Source: CAVZLD01 sp964522605 (lineage in GTDB: Bacteria > Planctomycetota > Planctomycetia > Pirellulales > Pirellulaceae). Taken from it: DNA of 9,179 nt. Below, piece after piece: positions 1 to 5,808 of this stretch. Each line of letters starts with the position of its first letter. Position 1 is the stretch's first letter. Under the pieces are notes generated by a model, which saw nothing but the letters and a program-made list of their open reading frames with translations, was not told the DNA's origin and did no database searches. Where the stretch lies: NCBI GenBank assembly GCA_964522605.1, contig CAZFWV010000276.1, positions 1 to 9,179 on the forward strand, in the 5' to 3' direction. A program made the position numbers and the translations under genes.

Positions 1-25
1 GTACGAAGGAGTCAATCAGCCACAT
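1..25 (-). CDS. Start of a probable RND efflux pump permease (truncated by window edge)
   Basis: On the minus strand an ATG at 25-23 opens a frame reading MWLIDSFV before the window ends. RND inner-membrane pumps of the AcrB/MexB type often begin with a short segment of this kind just ahead of transmembrane helix 1. The gene is on the same strand as, and 62 bp downstream of, the adaptor gene, which is the usual adaptor-then-pump order of RND operons. The ribosome binding site is weak (AAGGCG about 9 bases upstream). Only eight codons are visible, so identity rests mainly on context; a different inner-membrane protein or a later start cannot be excluded. Confidence 0.45.
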
Positions 26-87
26 CGGTTGGATCGCCTTGTGTCGAGGTACGGAGGATTTGTCTGCTGTTGAGGGCCGTAGCTTGT

Positions 88-1485
88 CTAAGGAGTTTTG
101 CTCGCAGTCGTCACGACGGGCCAGGTCACTTCCGACGGCGGCGCACCTGGACGCGACGGCTGAATGCGTTCGTTGCCGCGAACGACTACGAAATCGTCTG
201 CTTGAATCGGATGATCTTCGGCCAGGACGTCGTCGGTCACTTGAATCGAGTCGCCCACAGCAACACCCAGGCGAACAATCACGGGCTCGACCTTGGCCGT
301 GTTGACTTGGCCTTTCCCCGCCGGGCCCGCGGTTTGTTGAACCGTTTTCGCCGGCACCACCCAGATCAAGGGATTTCCCTGTCCCAAGACGAGCGAATCC
401 TTCGGGACGAGGATCGCTTTTTGCCGCGCGCCGGTCGGCAAGGTCACGCGAGCGAGCATGCCGGCCTTGAGCAAGGGTTGACCGTCTTCAATCCTGTTCT
501 GCAAGCGAATCTTGACGCGAAACGTCCGAGATCGTTCGTCGGCCTGAGGAACGATCGAGATCACTTCACCGGTCCAGACCGGCTGCGCCAGGGCGGGAAT
601 TTCGACCCGGGCCGAAGTCCCAACGCGCACGAAGCGGATGTGGTTCTCCAAGACGTGCGCCTCGACGTCGACGTCGTCCAGGGCGACAATCTCCGCGACC
701 GGTTCGCCCTGCTTCACCCACTGCCCCACTTCCGTATGTTCTGCCGTGACGTAGCCGGCGAAGCGAGAGATGATTGTGTGCTTCTGAATTTGATCCTTCA
801 GCTTATCGACGACGGCCGTTTGAATCGCAACCTGAGATTCCGCCTGAGCTTTCTGATCTGGATACGTTTCCTTCACCAGGGTGTATGCGGCCTCCACCTC
901 TCGCAGTGATTCGTCGGCGCGCAGCGAAGCGGAAACGGCTTCCTGCAGGTCGTCCTCCGACGCAACCCGTCGCTCGCGAAAGAGCGTCTCCGTCCGTTCA
1001 CGTCGTGCGGCAAAGTATTCCTGAGCGGCTCGAGCAGCATCGCGCCGGGCGCGCGCCTGTTCCAGCTCTTCCGGATGGGATCGCTCCAACTCTTCGAGCT
1101 CCTGTTGACGCAATCGTAACTGTGCCTCCGCCGCCTGCAGTTCGAGTTCGATAGTCTGCGTCAAGAGTTGTGCCAACGTTTGGTCTGCTTCTACGCGATC
1201 TCCCTCGTTCACGGGAAAATCAATCACGCGACCGTCAACGGCGCTGCCAACAACTGCTGTACGAATGGGAACCACCGTTCCCACGAATTCCTGACCGGCC
1301 GCCACTTCCTCAATTTTCACGCGTTCGACTTGCACCGACGCGGGTCCGCCAAACTGCCCCCAGACTGGTCGCATCGGCACGATTCCGAGGAATATCGCTC
1401 CCAGGACGATCGCAGTGACCATTCGGGGACGGCCGCCCTTCAGTCGGCTGCGCCAAACGTGCCGGATCGGAATACCCGAGCGCAT
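88..1485 (-). CDS. Efflux RND transporter periplasmic adaptor subunit (HlyD/AcrA family membrane fusion protein)
   Basis: This 465-residue protein would link an inner-membrane RND pump to an outer-membrane channel across the periplasm. Residues 22-42 form a hydrophobic export segment. The first half of the lipoyl domain is near 68-108 (GRVIDFPVNEGDRVEADQ), followed by a charged alpha-helical hairpin at about 110-235, the returning lipoyl half at 236-268 (FAGYVTAEHTEVGQWVKQGE), a beta-barrel domain at 270-350 (VEIPALAQPVWTGEVISIVP) and a membrane-proximal domain at 355-440. The length is slightly above the usual 370-420. The start at 1485 is preferred because AGGAG lies 7 bases upstream and the export segment follows shortly after. 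The frame stays open to 1707, but that extension reads through a non-coding palindromic repeat. It lies downstream of marR and upstream of the putative pump, so it probably belongs to a MarR-controlled efflux operon. The substrate cannot be told. Confidence 0.92.
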   Translation of the reverse strand: MRSGIPIRHVWRSRLKGGRPRMVTAIVLGAIFLGIVPMRPVWGQFGGPASVQVERVKIEEVAAGQEFVGTVVPIRTAVVGSAVDGRVIDFPVNEGDRVEADQTLAQLLTQTIELELQAAEAQLRLRQQELEELERSHPEELEQARARRDAARAAQEYFAARRERTETLFRERRVASEDDLQEAVSASLRADESLREVEAAYTLVKETYPDQKAQAESQVAIQTAVVDKLKDQIQKHTIISRFAGYVTAEHTEVGQWVKQGEPVAEIVALDDVDVEAHVLENHIRFVRVGTSARVEIPALAQPVWTGEVISIVPQADERSRTFRVKIRLQNRIEDGQPLLKAGMLARVTLPTGARQKAILVPKDSLVLGQGNPLIWVVPAKTVQQTAGPAGKGQVNTAKVEPVIVRLGVAVGDSIQVTDDVLAEDHPIQADDFVVVRGNERIQPSRPGAPPSEVTWPVVTTASKTP

Positions 1486-1593
1486 TTCAAAACTCCTCTC
1501 GCCTCCGGGGAGAGGTTGGGTGAGGGGTGAAATCCGCGGCGAACGGGCCCTCACCCCGGCCCTCTCCCAGAAGGAGAGGGAGGTCTTGAAATG
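1483..1593. repeat. Near-palindrome made of two inverted copies of a dispersed-type repeat
   Basis: The left arm, from CATTTCAA at 1483-1490 through CTCCTCTC and GGGTGAGGGG (1518-1527), is repeated in inverted form on the right, from CCCTCACCCC (1548-1557) through GGAGAGGG (1573-1580) to TTGAAATG (1586-1593). The axis is near 1537, at a CCGCGG. Each arm also contains a hairpin of its own: a perfect 8-bp stem with a 5-base loop at 1560-1580, and a 6-bp stem CCTCTC/GAGAGG at 1495-1515. Repeats with CCCTCTCC...GGAGAGGG cores and CTCACCCC flanks are common between genes in several bacterial groups, including planctomycetes. The element lies between marR and the adaptor gene and its left end overlaps the adaptor start codon. 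Calling it a dispersed repeat is recognition from memory; no second locus is in this window. Confidence 0.8.
1493..1497 (-). promoter_or_regulatory. Ribosome binding site of the RND adaptor, inside the palindromic repeat
   Basis: The minus strand reads AGGAG-TTTTGAA-ATG, a good Shine-Dalgarno with 7-base spacing, and this fixes the adaptor start at 1485. The site and the start codon both form part of the left arm of the near-palindrome. In the mRNA the AGGAG can pair with the complementary CUCC of the other arm. Confidence 0.75.
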
Positions 1594-1731
1594 TGTCCTA
1601 GTGTCTCTTTCCCGTCGCGTGATTCGACAGTCGATCATCGAAAGCTCTCTGCTTGAAATGGCCATTCTGGAAATTTGTTTGGTTGCGGGCCGATCTGTGG
1701 GCTGCATTCCTCGAGATCTGGCATCAGGGAT

Positions 1732-2193
1732 TCAGGTTGTGGGACTCGCCAGGGCCGACGCCGGAGAACCAAGGTTCTGGTTCACAAGACGCAGCAGCTT
1801 GCGCAGGGTTCGTTGTTGATGTGGGGAAAGGCCGCGAGTTGCGCGCGCTCGCACGCGTCGGGCACACTGGACAATTTTCGCCCAGGTCGTCGCGGCCTCC
1901 GGTCGGATGCGAATGAGCTTCTTGCGGCGGTCCCCGGCGCACGCCTCGCGACTGATCCACCCGTCCCGCTCCATCCGATCCAGGATTCCCACGAGCGTGG
2001 GCGGTTCAATCATCATCCGGTTGGCTAATTCGACCTGAGATAAATCACCTTCCAAAACCAGCCAACCCAGGACCTGCGATTGCCGGAAGGTAATTCCATG
2101 TGGGAGTAACTCGTCATTGAGCGCTTTCTGAAATGCTTGGGCACCCAGCATGACCCAATAGCCGACGCTCTCTTCGAAGTCATATTGCAGCAT
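1732..2193 (-). CDS. MarR/SlyA-family transcriptional regulator
   Basis: This 153-residue protein has the size and architecture of MarR-family winged-helix dimers, which usually repress their own operon until a small ligand or oxidant binds. An N-terminal dimerisation helix (about 10-30) is followed by the winged helix-turn-helix at 34-100: FRQSQVLGWL, then the LSQVELANRM helix, the recognition helix (residues 62-77, EPPTLVGILDRMERDGWI) and a wing with the family signature GDRRKKLIRI (87-96). C-terminal helices (103-140) complete the dimer interface. The start is supported by GAGGAAA about 8 bases upstream. It is the first gene of the minus-strand efflux cluster and is followed 246 bp later by the adaptor. 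A SlyA-like palindrome lies 57 bp upstream of its start, so autoregulation is likely. Cys85 and Cys110 are present, but nothing shows that they sense oxidation. Confidence 0.93.
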   Translation of the reverse strand: MLQYDFEESVGYWVMLGAQAFQKALNDELLPHGITFRQSQVLGWLVLEGDLSQVELANRMMIEPPTLVGILDRMERDGWISREACAGDRRKKLIRIRPEAATTWAKIVQCARRVRARATRGLSPHQQRTLRKLLRLVNQNLGSPASALASPTT

Positions 2194-2250
2194 CGCGCGA
2201 CTTTCCTCGCCTGGGAACAGCTTTGTATCAAAGGTCGTGCATGTACCAGC

Positions 2251-2273
2251 TCATTAGCATGCTAATGATTAGC
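2251..2273. promoter_or_regulatory. Probable MarR/SlyA operator with three half-sites
   Basis: TCATTAGCATGCTAATGA (2251-2268) is a perfect 18-bp palindrome. Its core TTAGCATGCTAA differs by one base from the known SlyA consensus TTAGCAAGCTAA. A third half-site ATTAGC at 2268-2273 pairs with the middle GCTAAT to make a second, overlapping 13-base inverted repeat centred on G2267. It lies just upstream of the marR-family gene and overlaps the predicted promoter, as expected for autorepression. Confidence 0.75.
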
Positions 2274-2281
2274 CATCGCAA
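2253..2281 (-). promoter_or_regulatory. Candidate sigma-70-type promoter of the marR-efflux cluster
   Basis: On the minus strand TTGCGA (2281-2276) and GCTAAT (2258-2253) are separated by 17 bases. Each matches 4 of 6 consensus positions. The -10 hexamer is a half-site of the palindrome and the spacer holds the other two, so a bound regulator would block polymerase. The match to consensus is modest and the call depends partly on the operator overlap. Confidence 0.45.
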
Positions 2282-2616
2282 CTGTAGGAACCGCGAACGC
2301 CCATGTCAAGCAGGAGAACTGGGGGGCTAGGGGGTTTTGCGGTAAGTCTCGGGCCGCATCAAGGCAGCAGGACCCGATCCTTCGCCCGAATTGTGAAGCC
2401 TCATTTCGTGCGGCTCCGAATTCAGTATCAGGTCGAGGAACGTGCGCCCGACGGGAATGGATTCAGGAATCCACGACTCAGGTGCAAGCCGGGGCGCCGG
2501 TTCGCGCGTCGGGCGGAGCCGCCTGCTCCTTCGATGCGAGGGCAGCGGACGAAGAAACCGCGGGGTGAGACGGATCGAACACTCCCAAGCGGCTCGATAG
2601 AACCAGGGACGGTCGA
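2282..2616. other. Intergenic region between divergent marR and TolC-like genes
   Basis: This 335-bp stretch separates the marR promoter from the TolC-like start. Open frames on both strands cross it, but they are arginine/proline-rich, have no recognisable domain or good ribosome binding site and overlap each other, so I do not call them genes. I see no convincing -35/-10 pair for the plus-strand gene, which must nevertheless have a promoter here. A 16-base inverted repeat sits at 2458-2473. The region may also hold a long 5' leader. Confidence 0.55.
2458..2473. repeat. Short perfect inverted repeat upstream of the TolC-like gene
   Basis: TGGATTC-AG-GAATCCA has perfect 7-base arms around a 2-base centre, 143 bp before the TolC-like start. 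The geometry suits a dimeric regulator, but a chance occurrence is possible and the sequence is unrelated to the MarR palindrome. Confidence 0.35.
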
Positions 2617-5505
2617 ATGCAGGCATCTATTCGTGATCGCGCCGTCGGCGTTCGCCAGGATCGAGGGATTCGGCGGACGCGTGGGCGATTGCTCACATTT
2701 CTTGTCTTGATGCTGCTCTTAGCGCCCGGCTGTAATCGGGCACACTATCGCCGGCAGGCCGATCGGGAAGCGGCATTGATCGTTGAAGAGAAACGAAATA
2801 ACCCCCGCTGGATGCTTCCGCGAACAACGATCGAGGTGGACCCGCGTTCGCGAATGTTCGATCCGTTCGACCCGGACCATCCGCCGATGCCGGCAGACGA
2901 CCCGTATTCGCACGAGCTGATGCATTGTGTGGACGGCAAACCGAATTATCCCCACTGGGGGAAGGACGGGATGACCGACCAGGTCGAAGGGCCCAACTGG
3001 CGGCAGAGTCTACCGATGGACGACCGAGGAGTCCTGCGATTGGACTTGGCAACGGCCATTGAGTTGGCGCTGGTGCACTCGCCGGATTATCAGGAAGCGT
3101 ACGAGACTCTGTACCTGTCGGCGCTGGATGTGAGTGCCGAACGATTTCGGTTCGATGCCCAATTGTTCGGTGGCAGCAATGTGTTCTATCGCACGAGTGG
3201 GCAGGACACGGGGCTTCCCAAAAGTCGCCTTTCTGTCGACTCGGACTTGGCGATGCGGAAGGCGTTCATCGCCGGCGGTGATCTGGTCGTGAATTTCGCC
3301 AACAGTTTGATCTGGGATTTTCATGGTGATGACTCGAACGCTGCGTTTAGCCTGGTCGACTTCTCCTTTGTGCAACCGCTGCTACGGGAAGCCGGTCGCG
3401 ACCGAGTTCTGACACGGCTGACTCTGGCTGAGCGTCAGTTGTTGGCGAATGTGCGTCAGATGGAACGGTTTCGACGTGGGTTCTACCTGGAACTCGCCAC
3501 AGGCGATGGCGGAACCCGAGGAGCCCGACGCATTGGCGGTTTGTTTGGTGGCTCGGGGTTGGAGGGTTTTACGGGCGTCGGAGGTGGATTTGGCGGGGTC
3601 GGCGGAGTCTTCACCGGTGCCGCGGGAGCCCAGGCAGCCGGCGCGGCACTCCAGGTCGGCGGATTTCTCGGGCTGCTCCAGGATCAGCAGAACATACGGA
3701 ACCAGCGGACCAGCATCGCCGGCTTGCGCTCGAATGTGGTGCAGTTCCAACAGACGCTGAAGGAGAACCTGCGGCAGATTCCGGAGGACTCGACGGAGGT
3801 CGTGCGGAATCGGCTGCAGATCGCCCAGGCTCGACAGAATCTCTTCAACCAGGAGTTCGCCCTGGTCAGCGCTCAGGCCCAATATCAGGCGCGGGTCGAT
3901 GAATTGAAGATCAATCTCGGTTTGCCGCCCTATCTGCCGGTCGAGATCGACGATCCCCTGCTCGATCGCTTCAACCTGTTGGACCCGAGCATCGTTCCCC
4001 TGCAGGATTGGGTCAGTAGTCTGAGCCAGGTGGTCGGCGAAATCAATGAGCAGATCTTGGCGACCGTTTCTTACGACGATGTCGACGGAAAACGGATGGC
4101 GCGCGTCGAATGGACCGGGGAATTGGCAGCCGCGGTGGATCAGTTGGCGGCCGCCGTGGACGAGATCGATTCGATTCGCAGTCAGTTGTTGGCCGAGAAT
4201 CTCCCCGAGGCGGAATCCGACATCGCGCGTCTCCGCGAACTCTTGCCCGAGCGGCGGGAAGGCTTGGAGCGATTGAATCAGAAGTACCCGCGCGTCCTGG
4301 ACGCACAGGCACAGCGCGAGGTTGTCGCCCAAACACGGTTGCCAGCCTCAATCGACCCGATCATCTTGGACCGTTCGCGCCTCGACACGCTGGAACCAGA
4401 ACTCGAACGTGATTTTGCGCGTCTGCAGCAGAAGCTGGCGGCGGACGAGGCGCGGATGGAGCGAATTCGGGAAAATCTCGATCGAATTCGCAATTCCTCG
4501 AACGAACTGTCGGGAGATCGCCTCTACGAACTGCTCGAACAAGAGGTCGTCTTTGCCATTTCCGGACTGCTGACCAGCCTGAATTCGGACCTGCTCGACC
4601 TTTCCCTCGTGCAGGCCCGAGCCCGGTCTGATGCGATTAGCCTGATTCCGGTCGACCTGGATATGAACCTGGCTCTGCAGATCGCGGCCAGCAATCGGAG
4701 GGATTGGATGAACGCGCGGGCATCGCTTGTCGACACCTGGCGCGCGATCGCCTTCGTGGCGAACGATCTGGAGGCCTTTCTCAATCTTGTGGCGGACGGC
4801 GATCTCGGGACGGAGGGAGACAACCCGTTGGACTTCCGCTCCTCGCGCGGAACCTTACGCGTCGGAATGGAGTTCGACGCCCCATTCACGCGGTTGCTGG
4901 AGCGAAATACGTATCGTCAAGTGCTAATCGACTATCAGCAGGCCCGACGGGCCTATTACCAATTCGTGGATCGAGTTTCGCAGGGCCTGCGCAGCACGAT
5001 TCGTACGCTGGAATTGAATGAACTGAATTTCGAGACGCGACGAGTTGCCGTTCTCTCGGCCATCGAACAGATCGTGCTCAACGACGAGATTCAAACGTTG
5101 AATGAGGAACGGGGCCAGGCTCAGGGAGTGACGGCGGCCCGAGATATCGTCCAGGCGCTCAGTGATCTGCAGGATGCCCAGGACGCATTTATGGGGGTCT
5201 GGATCACCTACGAGGTCAATCGCAGATTCCTCGACTACAACCTGGGGACGATGGAACTGGACGCTCGGGGGATTTGGATCGATCCCGGTCCGATTCGCGG
5301 CGGAGTGCCTCCGTTTGCGGTCGGTACGTGTGTCACAGAAGGGGACCTGCAATTGGCCCCCGGCGATCGGCTGTGGCTCGAAGGGGATGACCTGGAATCG
5401 CTGCCTCCGGTGGAACCGCAGCTGAACGGACCTTCGGTTGAACGGGGACGGATCCCGGGAATGCCGCAGTTGCTGCGCCTTCCGGAGCCTTCGGTTGCCG
5501 GATAG
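2617..5505 (+). CDS. TolC-family outer-membrane channel lipoprotein, unusually long with a central insertion
   Basis: This 962-residue protein is about twice the length of TolC, the trimeric outer-membrane channel of tripartite exporters. An arginine-rich n-region (1-24) and hydrophobic core (25-36) lead to a lipobox-like APGC with Cys39, so it is probably a lipoprotein. The first TolC repeat starts at RLDLATAIELALVHSPDYQEA (141-161), has barrel strands near 180-255 and long helices, and ends near KINLGLP (431-437). It is interrupted by a glycine-rich loop at about 306-352. Residues 441-675 are an extra region rich in predicted coiled coil (for example 503-555 and 594-627). The second repeat runs from 680 (LDMNLALQIAASNRRDW) to about 880, with NFETRRVAVLSAIEQI as a typical helix. 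A proline-rich tail (890-962) follows. The start has AGGGACGG 7-14 bases upstream. It precedes an adaptor and an ABC permease on the same strand and could also serve the divergent RND system. Confidence 0.9.
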   Translation: MQASIRDRAVGVRQDRGIRRTRGRLLTFLVLMLLLAPGCNRAHYRRQADREAALIVEEKRNNPRWMLPRTTIEVDPRSRMFDPFDPDHPPMPADDPYSHELMHCVDGKPNYPHWGKDGMTDQVEGPNWRQSLPMDDRGVLRLDLATAIELALVHSPDYQEAYETLYLSALDVSAERFRFDAQLFGGSNVFYRTSGQDTGLPKSRLSVDSDLAMRKAFIAGGDLVVNFANSLIWDFHGDDSNAAFSLVDFSFVQPLLREAGRDRVLTRLTLAERQLLANVRQMERFRRGFYLELATGDGGTRGARRIGGLFGGSGLEGFTGVGGGFGGVGGVFTGAAGAQAAGAALQVGGFLGLLQDQQNIRNQRTSIAGLRSNVVQFQQTLKENLRQIPEDSTEVVRNRLQIAQARQNLFNQEFALVSAQAQYQARVDELKINLGLPPYLPVEIDDPLLDRFNLLDPSIVPLQDWVSSLSQVVGEINEQILATVSYDDVDGKRMARVEWTGELAAAVDQLAAAVDEIDSIRSQLLAENLPEAESDIARLRELLPERREGLERLNQKYPRVLDAQAQREVVAQTRLPASIDPIILDRSRLDTLEPELERDFARLQQKLAADEARMERIRENLDRIRNSSNELSGDRLYELLEQEVVFAISGLLTSLNSDLLDLSLVQARARSDAISLIPVDLDMNLALQIAASNRRDWMNARASLVDTWRAIAFVANDLEAFLNLVADGDLGTEGDNPLDFRSSRGTLRVGMEFDAPFTRLLERNTYRQVLIDYQQARRAYYQFVDRVSQGLRSTIRTLELNELNFETRRVAVLSAIEQIVLNDEIQTLNEERGQAQGVTAARDIVQALSDLQDAQDAFMGVWITYEVNRRFLDYNLGTMELDARGIWIDPGPIRGGVPPFAVGTCVTEGDLQLAPGDRLWLEGDDLESLPPVEPQLNGPSVERGRIPGMPQLLRLPEPSVAG

Positions 5506-5675
5506 CGAAATCTCGCGACGCGCCGAAGCCACCGCACTGCGAACGGCGAAATCGTCGTTCTCTCGGCAAGAAATGGAGCGACCAACGGGATCGACGCTTG
5601 CGCGGGTACGGTTGCACCCGATTGGGTTGCGGCCCTGCCGCACCACAGTTCTTTGTCCCGGCCACCCGATTGAGG

Positions 5676-5706
5676 TAGACGAAAAGCTGGGGTTGCTGTC
5701 TATAAT
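5676..5706 (+). promoter_or_regulatory. Candidate promoter of the MacA-like adaptor and permease genes
   Basis: A perfect TATAAT lies at 5701-5706 in the 303-bp gap after the TolC-like gene (5506-5808). The best -35 candidate is TAGACG (5676-5681, 4 of 6) with a rather long 19-base spacer. Transcription from here would leave a leader of about 95 bases before 5809. The rest of the gap shows no gene and no clear terminator: there are only short GC-rich inverted repeats and none is followed by a T run. Read-through from the TolC-like gene therefore remains possible. Confidence 0.5.
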
Positions 5707-5722
5707 CAGGGGGACGGCATTT

Positions 5723-5735
5723 CACGAACATCGTG
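5723..5735 (+). repeat. Small inverted repeat in the leader of the adaptor gene
   Basis: CACGA-ACA-TCGTG has perfect 5-base arms and begins 17 bases after the TATAAT box, near the expected transcript start. It could be an operator half-site pair or a small RNA hairpin. It is short enough to arise by chance. Confidence 0.3.
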
Positions 5736-5808
5736 TGCCTGCCCGCATGAGATCCCACCCTCCCGCTGTCGGCGGATCAGCCTCCCGCCTCCTTGATGGG
5801 GACCCTCC

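Noticed and set aside
70..909. Plus-strand open frame of 279 codons opposite the RND adaptor
   Set aside because: It is antisense to a gene with clear membrane-fusion-protein domains. Its own product is rich in Arg, Asp and His with no recognisable fold, typical of a GC-rich shadow frame.
1560..1580. Perfect 8-bp hairpin considered as an intrinsic terminator of marR
   Set aside because: It is part of the larger near-palindromic repeat and has no U-tract in either direction, so I treat it as repeat structure.
1486..1707. N-terminal extension of the RND adaptor to a 539-residue protein starting at 1707
   Set aside because: The added 74 residues are a read-through of the palindromic repeat (giving peptides such as WERAGVRA and LTQPLPGGE), and a good ribosome binding site and export segment support the start at 1485.
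2303..2710. Plus-strand open frame of 135 codons ahead of and overlapping the TolC-like start
   Set aside because: It is arginine-rich without a domain, overlaps the well-supported TolC-like gene in another frame, and overlaps an opposite-strand frame (2327-2626) of equally poor quality.
3382..4332. Minus-strand open frame of 316 codons inside the TolC-like gene
   Set aside because: It is antisense to the TolC-like coding sequence, has no domain, and reflects codon bias on the opposite strand.
5580..5645. GC-rich short inverted repeats considered as a terminator after the TolC-like gene
   Set aside because: The stems are only about 4-5 bp and no T run follows, so the region does not meet the pattern of an intrinsic terminator.
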